Of a stretch of DNA of 34,579 nucleotides, positions 7,013-16,056 are shown one piece after another. A model generated the notes under the pieces. It was not told the origin of the DNA. It was given only the letters and a program-made list of their open reading frames with translations, and made no database searches. Positions within the stretch are counted from its first letter, which is position 1. Each line of letters starts with the position of its first letter. Position numbers and translations under genes: made by a program. The DNA lies in the NCBI GenBank assembly GCA_002413265.1, contig DHWR01000139.1:1212-35790 (forward strand), in the 5' to 3' direction. This DNA is from Chloroflexi bacterium UBA5177 (GTDB lineage Bacteria > Chloroflexota > UBA5177).

Positions 7013-9772
7013 ATGAACGCCACCGTAGACGAGGCCATGGAGCGACTGGCACACGACGTTTCATTTTTGGGCCGGGTGTTGGGCGACGTGCTTCGCGAGC
7101 AGGGAGGGGACGAGCTCTTCGACGCCGTGGAGGGTCTTCGAGTGGCCTCCAGACATCACCGGCAGTATCACCACGAAGAACCCGCCACCGAGGTTGCCGG
7201 CCTAATACAAGGGCTCTCGTTGGAAAGATGTCTCGAGGTCGTGCGGGCCTTCACCATGTATTTCCATCTCATCAATATCGCTGAAGAAAATCACCGTGTA
7301 CGCAGGCTTCACGAGCGCGAGGCTGCCACACCTGGGCTGCGCCCAGACTCGATTAGAAGCGCGGTTCGAGCCATGCATACGGCGGGCATAACCGACTCGG
7401 AGGCTCGTCGCCTGTTCCAACGGTTGTCGATCCGCCCGGTCTTTACCGCGCATCCTACCGAAGCTCGCCGCATGACGCTGATGCGCCAACTCCGGCGGAT
7501 TGCGCAGCTGGTAAGAACTTTGGATGGCTCCTCCACTTTGGGTAATCGTGAGAACCTCGTTCAGCTCTTGTACGCAGAGGTCACCAACCTTTGGCAAACA
7601 AATGAGCTTCGCACCACCGAAAAAACGGCCATGGACGAGGTGCGAAACGGACTGTACTACTTCGATAGCAGCGTGTTCGGAGCGGTGGCCCGCCTCTATC
7701 GCGAGATGCGAGACGCTATGCGTGAGTCCTATGCGGCACTTGAGGCGGATATTCCTGTCTTCCTTTCATTCGGCTCCTGGATAGGAGGAGACCGAGATGG
7801 GAATCCGAACGTGACCGCCGCGGTCACCCAACAGACGATGAGACTGCACAGGGATGTGATCCTCGGGAAGTACATCCATTCCACACAAAAGCTGGTCGAG
7901 AGACTCACGACTTCCGAACGGCTCGCAGGGTATTCGCAGGATCTGAGCGACTCACTGCAGCGAGACCAGGATGAGCTCGAGGAAGAGGGCGTCCTGATTA
8001 GGGAGAGATGGGCTGAAGAGCCCTATCGTCAAAAGTTGTCGTTTGTGGTGCAAAGGCTTCAAAACGCTAGGGCCGCCAATGTCGTCGGGATGACTAAGTC
8101 GGGCGACGCAGTGGACAAAGCCGGCTACTCCACAGCTTCCGAGTTTCTTTCGGATTTGCAACTGGTCCATGCAAGCTTGCAGGAGCATGGAGGCGCGCGA
8201 ATCGCAGATCAAGCCCTGCAAGACCTGATCTGGCAAGCCAGCGTCTTTGGGTTTCACCTTGCGAAGCTCGACGTGCGACAGCACCGCGACCGGCACGTGG
8301 CGGCAATAGCTGAGCTTTTGCCGCATGAAGGATTCCCCGCTCGCGACGAGTACGAGCGAACTCGATTGCTCGATCGCTTGATGAGTGGAAATGCCACGCT
8401 CGCCCTCGAGGGATTGAGTCCCGAGACCCGCGAGACGATGGAGGTATTCCATGCCATTCGAAAGATGCAGGATGAGTTTGGCGTGGAGGCCATCGACACC
8501 TGCATCGTAAGCTTCACTGCCGGACCCAGCGACGTCCTTGCAGCTTTGTTTCTGGGCACGCTGGCGGGACTCGGGAGTTCAGAGACTCGAGATTCGCGAC
8601 TCAAGATTGTCCCGCTCTTCGAAACCGGCAGTGATCTCGAGGCGGCGCCAGGCATCATGAAGGATCTCTACTCGTTGGAGTCCTACAAGCGACAGCTCGA
8701 CTCGTGGAACTCCGAACAAGAGATCATGCTCGGTTACTCCGACAGCGACAAAGATGCGGGATATCTCTCATCAAACGTGTGGCTGTATAGGGCGCAGCAG
8801 CGATTGTGCGAGGTTTCGGCGGCGGCAGAGATTCGTCCGACGTTTTTTCACGGCAGGGGTGGCGCGATCGGACGGGGAGGCGGGCCTCTTCAACGAGCAA
8901 TCCTCGGCCAGCCGCGGGATACGATTGCCGGCAGCCTCAAGGTTACGGAACAGGGCGAGGTGCTGTTCACTCGCTATGGCAATCCCGACATTGCTCACCG
9001 TCATCTCGAACAGCTCGTTAACGCGGTGCTGGTCACGCAACTGCCCGCGGAGGCCACGCCGGCGCAAATCCGGAAATGGGAAGACATCTCAGAACGGCTT
9101 TCCGACAAGGCTGCGGCAGTCTATCAAGGTCTAGTTTCCGGGGATCCCGCGTTTTTGAGGTTTTTTGATGAGGGGACGCCCTTGCGATCGATCATGAGGC
9201 TACGGATCGCTTCCCGTCCCCCCAAGCGCGGAACCGGTGATCTGAAGCTCGACGATCTGCGCGCGATTCCGTGGGTGTTTGCTTGGACTCAAGCTCGATG
9301 GGGTTTGCCTGGGTGGTACGGCTTGGGAACCGCACTCGAGCAGGCGAATGAGGCGGGGGCAGCGGACGAGCTCCGAGAGATGTACCGTTTCTGGCCCTTT
9401 TTCCGCTGGGTGGTCGACGCTGCCCAAATTTCACTGGGGAAAGCTGATCTGGGAATTGCCCGTGAATACAGCCATCTCGTCACTGATGAGGAAGCGAGGG
9501 AGCGATATACCGAACTGCTGGCAGAGGAATTTGAGCGGACCGTACGGATGGTCTGCCTAGTCACCGAAAGAGAGCACCTTCTTGACTCGTGGCCCATTCT
9601 TCAGCGGTCCATCGCGCTGCGAAATCCATACGTCGATCCCATGAGCTACGTGCAGATTCGGTCCCTGCGGATGTTACGTGCCTCGCCGGAAGGCGCAGAA
9701 GCGGACGTGCTGAGATCGATCATAGATCGCAGTGTTACTGGGGTCGCCGCAGGGCTGCAGAACACCGGCTGA
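7013..9772 (+). CDS. ppc: Phosphoenolpyruvate carboxylase
   Basis: A 919-residue, full-length bacterial PEP carboxylase that adds bicarbonate to phosphoenolpyruvate to make oxaloacetate and so refills the TCA cycle. The family signatures are intact: FTAHPTE with the catalytic histidine (about 147), GSWIGGDRDGNPNV, the lysine-containing GYSDSDKDAG, the glycine-rich loop FHGRGGAIGRGGGP, IPWVFAWTQARWGLPGWYG, and the invariant C-terminal QNTG. The ATG at 7013 has AGGA at 7002-7005, seven bases upstream; a GTG at 7007 is in frame but too close to it. The gene is monocistronic by spacing, with 73 bases upstream and 96 downstream. No nearby gene suggests a special pathway. Confidence 0.98.
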   Translation: MNATVDEAMERLAHDVSFLGRVLGDVLREQGGDELFDAVEGLRVASRHHRQYHHEEPATEVAGLIQGLSLERCLEVVRAFTMYFHLINIAEENHRVRRLHEREAATPGLRPDSIRSAVRAMHTAGITDSEARRLFQRLSIRPVFTAHPTEARRMTLMRQLRRIAQLVRTLDGSSTLGNRENLVQLLYAEVTNLWQTNELRTTEKTAMDEVRNGLYYFDSSVFGAVARLYREMRDAMRESYAALEADIPVFLSFGSWIGGDRDGNPNVTAAVTQQTMRLHRDVILGKYIHSTQKLVERLTTSERLAGYSQDLSDSLQRDQDELEEEGVLIRERWAEEPYRQKLSFVVQRLQNARAANVVGMTKSGDAVDKAGYSTASEFLSDLQLVHASLQEHGGARIADQALQDLIWQASVFGFHLAKLDVRQHRDRHVAAIAELLPHEGFPARDEYERTRLLDRLMSGNATLALEGLSPETRETMEVFHAIRKMQDEFGVEAIDTCIVSFTAGPSDVLAALFLGTLAGLGSSETRDSRLKIVPLFETGSDLEAAPGIMKDLYSLESYKRQLDSWNSEQEIMLGYSDSDKDAGYLSSNVWLYRAQQRLCEVSAAAEIRPTFFHGRGGAIGRGGGPLQRAILGQPRDTIAGSLKVTEQGEVLFTRYGNPDIAHRHLEQLVNAVLVTQLPAEATPAQIRKWEDISERLSDKAAAVYQGLVSGDPAFLRFFDEGTPLRSIMRLRIASRPPKRGTGDLKLDDLRAIPWVFAWTQARWGLPGWYGLGTALEQANEAGAADELREMYRFWPFFRWVVDAAQISLGKADLGIAREYSHLVTDEEARERYTELLAEEFERTVRMVCLVTEREHLLDSWPILQRSIALRNPYVDPMSYVQIRSLRMLRASPEGAEADVLRSIIDRSVTGVAAGLQNTG

Positions 9773-9868
9773 GGGATTGTCAATGACTTCGGAGACTCTG
9801 CCATACTTGTTTGACCGGCTCGGCGACAGCCAGAGGCGAGTACCGACACCGTGAGGGGAATCCGCCCA

Positions 9869-11860
9869 ATGCGCCGAACGATCGTCATTGCTTTTTTGTG
9901 CGCTGGGCTTGGCGCGTGGGGACTTTTTCTTTCGCCAATCGCCTCGAGCTCCGCGGCAAATGGAAGCGGGTCTTGGAGCGATCTTCCCTCAATAGCGACC
10001 GCTCGCGGTCTTGCGGCCGCCGTCACACTGCCATCGGGAAACATCTTGATCGCAGGCGGCACGAGTGACGGGTCGGTGGCGCTTGATAGCGCCGAACTGT
10101 ACGATCCATCGACCAATTCTTGGAGCCCGGCGGCTCCGCTCACCACTGCCCGCAGCGACTTCTCGCTGATCGCATTGAGCGACGGTCGTGCGCTCGCCGT
10201 AGGTGGCACAACTGGAGCCACGTCTCAGAGCTCCACGGAGGCGTACGACCCGAACCTGGACATCTGGACAGGCACAGGCGACCTTTTCGCTGCGCGTCAC
10301 GGAGAAATGTCGACTCTTCTGAAAGACGGGCGAGTCCTGGTCGCCGGGGGCTCTGGAGATCAGGGCCCGATTGCCTCAGCCGAGATTTTTGATCCGCATC
10401 AAAATACCTGGAGCCAGGCAGCGCCTATGTCCATCGCACGGGTCGGCGCTGGGATGACACTTCTCTCGGATGGAAGAGTTCTCGTTTTCGGTGGATCGGA
10501 CGGGACTTCCGTTTTGCGCTCCACTGAAATTTACGATCCATCCGCCGACACATGGTCCCCGACGGGTCAACTGAATCGCGCTCGCTACTTTGCCTCCTCG
10601 CAGCGCCTAGAAAATGGATCGGTGCTCGTCGCCGGCGGGTTTGATTCGGGCGGAGCTGCTATCAATTCAGCAGAGCTATTCGAGCCGACCAGTTCGACGT
10701 GGACGCTTACGGGCTCGCTGGCCGGGGTGCGGGGGGCGGCTTCGTCAGCGTTGCTGCCCGACGGCCGCGTAGTGATTGCCGGGGGCGCAAGGACTGAGAG
10801 CTCCGCCCCGCCCGCACTGTCCGATGCGGAAGTCTACGATCCTGTTGCGGCAAGCTGGTCGACCGCCGGAGTCATGGGCGCGGCGCGCGCCAGGGCCGTC
10901 GAAACGCAGCTGGGCGACGGCAGAGTACTGATTGCGGGAGGTCAAAACTTAGGATCATTCCTCAACAGCGCCGAACTATATACCGCGGAACAGCTGCCCG
11001 GGACGCCAACTCCGACGGGCACTCCGACGGCGACTGACACGCCGCAGGCGGCTACGGCCACGCCGGAAGCAGACACACCGACCGCGACCGCGACCGCGGG
11101 ACTACCCGTCGATACTGCAACCGCAACCCCAGCATCCGAATCCCCAGTTTTTCGCATACTTGCGGTTCGCGTGGAGCCGAACACGGGCAAGCCCGATTGG
11201 CAGCACAAGCAACCTGTCTTGAAGACGGTCCAAAGCGGCGAAACTGTTCAGCTTTCTTCGTACACGGAATTCGAAGCCCTGCCGCCCGCTGCGCACGTCG
11301 CTATCTGGTCTCGAGTTACGCTCAACGGCGCAGTGGTGCACCGCGGAGGCTTGACGGCGCACCTGAGCCCCGATGACGTTGGAGATCTCTGGCAGCACAC
11401 ATCTTTCCGGCCTACAGCGCCTGGTCAGTACACGCTGACAGTCTCAGTCGCCGTGGATAGCACGACCCACAAAACCTCGACCTCGTTCGTAGTTATGGGC
11501 GCTCCAGCGCGCAAAATCAGTTTCGCCTTCAATGCTCTTCGTATTGTTGATACGCGAGGCCGAACCATCACGAGTGCGAGTCGAGGAGAGCGGGTCTTCG
11601 TTCGCGCGGACTGGACCGCATTCGGGACGCCCAACACCATTCCTGTCCAGCTTGGGGAAACCCTGCAGATCAGAGCAGGAAATGGTTGGCGCGCGTTGGG
11701 CGGCCCCTTGAGAACTTCATTCGATACTCCGGTCGGCCGTCACACCTTCGCCTTCAGCTTCGTCCCGGGAGGCACCTATCCGTCGCTTCGAGTGGTCATC
11801 GATCTCACCATTGGCGGCAGGACTGCTGAGCGCGCGACCGTGATCAGCTTGCGGTCGTAG
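9869..11860 (+). CDS. Secreted kelch-repeat beta-propeller protein with a Thr/Pro-rich stalk
   Basis: A 663-residue exported protein. A signal peptide (MRRTIVIAFLCAGLGAWGLF) is followed by seven kelch units of about 48 residues. Each has a core like DGRVLVAGG, a S-AE-YDP segment and a TWSP-G-L--AR segment. The last unit stops after its first two strands (NSAELYTAE), and the N-terminal piece SWSDLPSIATARG supplies the missing part, so the propeller probably closes by the usual strand swap. A Thr/Pro/Ala-rich stalk of about 45 residues (around 375-420) follows, then about 230 residues of beta-rich domains, including a segment on relief of pressure and symmetric HTFAFSFVPGG-type strands, with no recognised family. 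The ATG at 9869 follows AGGGG by about 11 bases; GTG 9851 is the alternative. The ligand is unknown. Confidence 0.88.
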   Translation: MRRTIVIAFLCAGLGAWGLFLSPIASSSAANGSGSWSDLPSIATARGLAAAVTLPSGNILIAGGTSDGSVALDSAELYDPSTNSWSPAAPLTTARSDFSLIALSDGRALAVGGTTGATSQSSTEAYDPNLDIWTGTGDLFAARHGEMSTLLKDGRVLVAGGSGDQGPIASAEIFDPHQNTWSQAAPMSIARVGAGMTLLSDGRVLVFGGSDGTSVLRSTEIYDPSADTWSPTGQLNRARYFASSQRLENGSVLVAGGFDSGGAAINSAELFEPTSSTWTLTGSLAGVRGAASSALLPDGRVVIAGGARTESSAPPALSDAEVYDPVAASWSTAGVMGAARARAVETQLGDGRVLIAGGQNLGSFLNSAELYTAEQLPGTPTPTGTPTATDTPQAATATPEADTPTATATAGLPVDTATATPASESPVFRILAVRVEPNTGKPDWQHKQPVLKTVQSGETVQLSSYTEFEALPPAAHVAIWSRVTLNGAVVHRGGLTAHLSPDDVGDLWQHTSFRPTAPGQYTLTVSVAVDSTTHKTSTSFVVMGAPARKISFAFNALRIVDTRGRTITSASRGERVFVRADWTAFGTPNTIPVQLGETLQIRAGNGWRALGGPLRTSFDTPVGRHTFAFSFVPGGTYPSLRVVIDLTIGGRTAERATVISLRS

Positions 11861-11863
11861 CTC

Positions 11864-12847
11864 GTGCCGCCGATCGCTTACCCCCGATCCTACGAAGAGG
11901 ATGCGGCGAAAGCCGGTGTCACGTCCCGTGTTCCGCTCGGCGTGCGCCCGGTAAGAGTGCGCAGGATTGTGGGAAGCGCGGGAAAGGCAAGCAAGCTCGA
12001 CCGCAACTTCCTCCCTCTCGGACGAGGACCCGCGCAGGCCAACTTTAGACAGATCCTGAAAATTATGAAATCCGGGGAAGTGCTGCCGCCCATCTCGCTG
12101 TATCAACTTGGCAGCCGGTACTACGTGATTGATGGACACACCCGAGTGGCAGCTGCAAAGGAACTTGGCATCGAGTTCCTGGACGCAAACGTCACGGAAG
12201 CCTTGCCTCGAAAAGAGGGAGAGGTAAACCTAACCTATTACGCTCGGAAGGAGTTCGAACGGTACACCTGCCTGGAAGGCGTGCGGCTCACGGCACCCTG
12301 GCGCTATCACTTGCTCCACCACCACGTAGAGGGTTACCGGCTGTATCTCGAACGATCACTTGGGCGCGATACATCGCTCTGCGAGGCCGCCGGAATCTGG
12401 CGCCGCTCACAGTACACTCCCACCATGCTGGAGATCCGGCGACGTGGACTGAAGTCCACGACCGGCGGCCGCACCGCCGGAGACATCTATACAGACATTC
12501 TGAAGATGTGGGCGGAGGAAAACGCGGCTACCTTCAGTTTGCGAGAAGTACTCGATCGGTTTGACTCCAGTCAAAAAAGGAGTCCCCTCACCCGAGCCAG
12601 GAGGCTCGTGAGCGACGTAGTCGACGCATCGCTTCCGAAGGCAGTATCGTTTTCGCGACCGAGCTCCAGGGATTTTGCTGAGCAAGACGTGGAGAGCGAG
12701 CTGGATTCCTTGAACGGTCCCGATTCCGGTGAGCCCGCCAGCCAAGAGCGGTTCGACACTTCGCCCGATCGTCAGGAGACAGAGCACGACCCTGGGAGTG
12801 TCACGTCTGCCGACGCGCCCGCAGAGCCCACACAGAGCGCACAGTAA
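11864..12847 (+). CDS. ParB-like (ParB/Srx fold) domain protein
   Basis: A 327-residue cytoplasmic protein. Residues about 45-110 form a ParB N-terminal-like domain: LPPISLYQLG, YYVIDGHTRVAAAKELG, FLDANVTE. The family GERR box of chromosomal ParB is replaced by DGHTR, as in small ParB-like proteins I recall from Chloroflexota and actinobacteria, so a chromosome-partition role is unlikely. A His-rich helix (YHLLHHHVEGYRLYLE) and a helical middle domain follow. The last 80 residues are acidic, polar and probably disordered (EHDPGSVTSADAPAEP). GTG at 11864 is three bases after the kelch gene stop and has no clear ribosome binding site, so coupling is possible; an in-frame GTG about 80 bases on is an alternative. 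DNA binding or nuclease activity is not shown. Confidence 0.78.
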   Translation: MPPIAYPRSYEEDAAKAGVTSRVPLGVRPVRVRRIVGSAGKASKLDRNFLPLGRGPAQANFRQILKIMKSGEVLPPISLYQLGSRYYVIDGHTRVAAAKELGIEFLDANVTEALPRKEGEVNLTYYARKEFERYTCLEGVRLTAPWRYHLLHHHVEGYRLYLERSLGRDTSLCEAAGIWRRSQYTPTMLEIRRRGLKSTTGGRTAGDIYTDILKMWAEENAATFSLREVLDRFDSSQKRSPLTRARRLVSDVVDASLPKAVSFSRPSSRDFAEQDVESELDSLNGPDSGEPASQERFDTSPDRQETEHDPGSVTSADAPAEPTQSAQ

Positions 12848-12870
12848 AGGCGGAGCCGCGGCTCAATGAG

Positions 12871-12897
12871 TTGACGCTGCGAGAATGCGGGTATAGT
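12871..12897 (+). promoter_or_regulatory. Candidate sigma-70-type promoter for the glutamine-synthetase-like gene
   Basis: TTGACG at 12871-12876 and TATAGT at 12892-12897 match the -35 and -10 boxes well, but the 15-base spacer is short. The -10 lies 46 bases before the ATG at 12944, and AAGAGG at 12927-12932 is a plausible ribosome binding site. The call rests on sequence match only. Confidence 0.35.
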
Positions 12898-12943
12898 TTG
12901 ACTCTAAAAGCGCCGGCATTGTGCCCAAGAGGTCAGATCTCGC

Positions 12944-14299
12944 ATGAGTCTCATGAACGCCGAGGGCTTCTTCGAGGACGGCGGGTATGATTACGTTCGT
13001 TTCGAACAGACCGACCTCCATGGGATGAGTCGAAGCCAGACCATTACCACCCGTAATTTCCAGCGTTTCGCCGAAAGCGGAGTCACGGTTTTCGGCGGTT
13101 TGCTTGGACTGGATGCGCAAGGCGATCTGGTCAGCGGGCTCGAGTATCTCGACGAATCAGCCTACGGAGACCACGTGATGTGGCCCGATCCTCGCACCCT
13201 CAGCGCGGTTCCCTGGATTCCCAAGACCGCACGGGTTCTGGCCGAGCCTTCCTGGCAGGACGGTACGCCCGTCAGTGTCGGCCCTCGGTTCATCATGCGC
13301 CAGATGGTGCAGCGGCTTTCGGATGCCGGCTTCGTCCTGCGTTCAACCTTTGAGTACGACCTGTATCTCGTGGACAGGCTTTCGCTGTCGCCGGCATTTG
13401 AGGGCAAACAACTCTACTGGAGCCTTTCGAACGACTTCGACGGGGCCTTCATGGTCGAGCTGCTCGACACCCTGAGCTCGGCGGCTGTCGATGTTCTGTC
13501 CTCGAACGCGGCGAACGGACCTGGCCAGCTCCGGATCACCTACGCGGCGACGGTGGGAGTAAACGCGGCAGACCAGGCCTTCACCTTTAAGAACGCAGTG
13601 AAAGAGATTGCTCGCAAGCACGGTTACACCGCGAGCTTCATGACCATGCCTTATTCGAATGAGAATCCGAGCTCAGGTCACTTCCAGTACAGTCTCCTGG
13701 AACGACGAGGAGGTGCCAATGTCTTTGCTGACGAAGCGTCTCCGGACGGGCTGTCTCGGCTCTCTAAATGGTGGGTTGGCGGACAGATAAAGCATACCGC
13801 TGCGCTCTCCGCCATCTGTTCGCCCACGGTCAACTGTTTCAGGCGATATCGAACAAGGTTCGCTCCGAGCCGAGCCACGTGGGGCTATGAAGACACGACA
13901 TCGTCATTGCGCGTCAGAGGAGCCAGGACAACGGAGACTCAAATCGAGAGCCGCCTCCCGGCCTCGGGAAGCAACCCGTATCTGGTCGCGGCCGCCGTTA
14001 TGGCGGCGGGGCTCGATGGAATTGTCTGTGAGGAAGAGCCCCCTGAGCCGTCCGGATCGTCGCAAACCTCTGATCTGTCGGCTCCTCTGCTCCCGGCTTC
14101 TCTCGACGCCGCGCTTGATGCGTTGATGGCAGACACCGTTCTGCACGAGTATCTCGGAAGAGAGTTTGTGCAGCTTTTTGTCTGCGTAAAGCGCCATGAA
14201 ATCGAGAAAGCCCGCGCATCCGAACCAGCGTACGGAACCGACGGGTGGTCTACTGCGGTAACGGAATGGGAGCGCGAAAACCTGTTCAACTACCTGTAG
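12944..14299 (+). CDS. Glutamine-synthetase-fold protein with altered active-site residues
   Basis: A 451-residue protein of the glutamine synthetase superfamily. The N-terminal beta-grasp part (VRFEQTDLHGMSRSQTI) and the catalytic barrel are recognisable: DGTPVSVGPRFIMRQM, GPGQ, SPTVNCFRR, LRV, ESRLPASGSNPYL. By motif alignment several key positions differ from active enzymes. E-P-E becomes EYD (E137, D139). The HHE glutamate falls on A190. The glutamate after GQ becomes R197. GMHxH becomes GHFQ (H246 kept, Q248). The NRSA arginine becomes T318. R323, E335 and R337 are retained. It may therefore be a non-canonical ligase on another substrate, or a non-catalytic member. It follows the ParB-like gene by 96 bases with its own candidate promoter. 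It is not a housekeeping glnA. Confidence 0.85.
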   Translation: MSLMNAEGFFEDGGYDYVRFEQTDLHGMSRSQTITTRNFQRFAESGVTVFGGLLGLDAQGDLVSGLEYLDESAYGDHVMWPDPRTLSAVPWIPKTARVLAEPSWQDGTPVSVGPRFIMRQMVQRLSDAGFVLRSTFEYDLYLVDRLSLSPAFEGKQLYWSLSNDFDGAFMVELLDTLSSAAVDVLSSNAANGPGQLRITYAATVGVNAADQAFTFKNAVKEIARKHGYTASFMTMPYSNENPSSGHFQYSLLERRGGANVFADEASPDGLSRLSKWWVGGQIKHTAALSAICSPTVNCFRRYRTRFAPSRATWGYEDTTSSLRVRGARTTETQIESRLPASGSNPYLVAAAVMAAGLDGIVCEEEPPEPSGSSQTSDLSAPLLPASLDAALDALMADTVLHEYLGREFVQLFVCVKRHEIEKARASEPAYGTDGWSTAVTEWERENLFNYL

Positions 14300-14484
14300 T
14301 GCGGGGATTTCGAGCACGCTCAATCGAGTAAAAGCTTCCTCGTGTCAGGGGACTCGACAAGCCCCGTCTGCGACTCGCGTGGTGGGCACGGAGAGCCTCC
14401 TGCAGACCGTCAAAATTGACGATGCGCTTTCTCGCTCGCTGCGCTACACTGTCCGCATATCTGTGTGGCGGAGCAACAAGAAGG
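14300..14484. other. Intergenic region upstream of the glycoside hydrolase
   Basis: The largest gap in the window, 185 bases. It contains TTGACG at 14416-14421 and TACACT at 14445-14450, but the 23-base spacing is too long for a normal promoter. I see no stem-loop with a T-run after the upstream gene. Confidence 0.4.
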
Positions 14485-16023
14485 GTGAAAACGTACCGAA
14501 AAGCTGCACTCTATTGGGCTCTTTGCGGCAGTGTTGTCCTACTTTCGCTGCTCCCGCCCTCGCTCCGCGTGTCGGCTTCTGGGGATCGCTCACACGTAAA
14601 GCATCTCTCGCGAAGCCCAAGCTTTTCCGCGCATGGCGTTGGGTCAGTCTTTGGCGTGGGAGCTTTTGTCACGCAGCGCAGCGAAGCCGTCGCTCGACTG
14701 GTCGTGGCACGCGCCCGCGTGCTCGGTGCTAGTTGGGTGCGGGAGGAATTCACGGCAAGCCGACTGCACGTCGGTCCGCGGAAGCCGTATCAGTGGAGCT
14801 CGTACGACAGGATCGTGAACCAAGAGCGTGCCGCTGGACTTCACATCCTGGGGTTGTTGGACTACAGCAACACCTGGCGATTCGGTAACCACGGGGTGGT
14901 TCCACATGCCGGCCTGGCCACGGTGTCCTCCGATTTCGCGGAGTATGCCTACGCAGTAGCGCGACACTTTCGCGGCAGGGTCCACTACTGGCAGGTCTGG
15001 AACGAGCCGGATCTTCCGGTGTTCTGGAGACCCGAGCCCGATGCAGCCGACTACGCGAAGCTGCTGACACAAGCGTACAAGGCAATAAAGCGCGCCGACC
15101 CTACCGACACGGTTGTCATGGCGGGCACGAGCGGCGTGGACCTCGGGTTCGTCCATCGAGTTGTGGCCAGTGGCGGACGATTCGACGTGGTCTCTGTTCA
15201 TCCGTACCGAAACATCCCCGAACCGCAGCTGATCCGTGAGGTGGCTTCGCTGCGCTCATTGCACCGGCCAATTTGGTTTTCGGAGATCGGCTGGCCGGCA
15301 GGCCCCGGCTGCGATCTCTGTGCCGATGAGGAAGCGCAAGCGGCATATCTGGTGCGCTTTTACACGCTCGCCGCAGCTTCCGGAGTTGCGCGGGTCTTTT
15401 GGTACGACCTTCGTGACGACCCTCATACGGCCGAGTCTCCCGAAGCCCACTTCGGACTGCTTCGGAGAGACCTTTCGGCGAAGCCGGCGTTTCTCGCGTA
15501 CGCACGCCTAGACCGAATCCTTCGCGGAGCGACGTTCATTCGGGCCGACGCGGTCAACAGAGGTGGCCTATACGCTCTGCGCTTTCGCGGGCCGCGGGGC
15601 CCGATCGTCGTCTTGTGGAACACGGGGACGAATGTTCAATCTGTAAGGCTGTCCTGGCACAACGCAATCGGGATTGCGGTCGGCATGGACGCGGGGCTCC
15701 TCGACACGCTTCCGGCAAACCGGAGCGCGATTACTGTGACTGTCCCCGCGGGCGGCGTGCCGTTCTTTCTCGTGACTCGTCCTCCTTCGCTGACCCTCCC
15801 GGCTTTAGGACCGCTCTTACATTTCGCGCCGGTGACCGGCGCCGGCGGGGCTTGGGTGGCGAAGCCCGCTAGTACAGCCTCCGCAACCTCCACGCCCGTC
15901 CCGCGCGAACATACGGTGGTCATCGGCGGCAAGACAAAAGTGAATCGCGCCACGCCAACTCCGAATCCGAGTCCTACGGCGGCCACCACGGCTACGACGG
16001 CCACCGCCACGGCAACTCTTTAG
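14485..16023 (+). CDS. Secreted clan GH-A glycoside hydrolase-like protein
   Basis: A 512-residue exported protein. The signal peptide is MKTYRKAALYWALCGSVVLL. A TIM-barrel hydrolase domain follows, with the two catalytic glutamates of clan GH-A: the acid/base in WQVWNEPD (about E174) and the nucleophile in IWFSEIGWP (about E267), plus VSVHPYRN and FWYDLRDD strands. The layout recalls GH39/GH5-type enzymes; the substrate is not readable. A beta-rich C-terminal region and a Thr/Ala/Pro tail (TPTPNPSPTAA onwards) complete it. The start is GTG at 14485 because it opens the signal peptide with Lys and follows GGAG; ATG 14422 and TTG 14416 would add 21-23 residues that look non-coding. Its tail resembles the stalks of the kelch protein and the protein at 31294. 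Confidence 0.87.
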   Translation: MKTYRKAALYWALCGSVVLLSLLPPSLRVSASGDRSHVKHLSRSPSFSAHGVGSVFGVGAFVTQRSEAVARLVVARARVLGASWVREEFTASRLHVGPRKPYQWSSYDRIVNQERAAGLHILGLLDYSNTWRFGNHGVVPHAGLATVSSDFAEYAYAVARHFRGRVHYWQVWNEPDLPVFWRPEPDAADYAKLLTQAYKAIKRADPTDTVVMAGTSGVDLGFVHRVVASGGRFDVVSVHPYRNIPEPQLIREVASLRSLHRPIWFSEIGWPAGPGCDLCADEEAQAAYLVRFYTLAAASGVARVFWYDLRDDPHTAESPEAHFGLLRRDLSAKPAFLAYARLDRILRGATFIRADAVNRGGLYALRFRGPRGPIVVLWNTGTNVQSVRLSWHNAIGIAVGMDAGLLDTLPANRSAITVTVPAGGVPFFLVTRPPSLTLPALGPLLHFAPVTGAGGAWVAKPASTASATSTPVPREHTVVIGGKTKVNRATPTPNPSPTAATTATTATATATL

Positions 16024-16056
16024 GAGCTATCGGCTCGGCAGGTTGCCTTCCGGTAT

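Noticed and set aside
10990..11125. Repetitive ACGCC/GACxCC-like tract, checked as a tandem repeat or CRISPR-like array
   Set aside because: It is the codon-level pattern of a Thr/Pro/Ala protein stalk within the kelch gene; units are irregular and there are no spacers.
14416..14450. TTGACG and TACACT considered as a promoter for the glycoside hydrolase
   Set aside because: The 23-base spacing is too long for a normal sigma-70 promoter.
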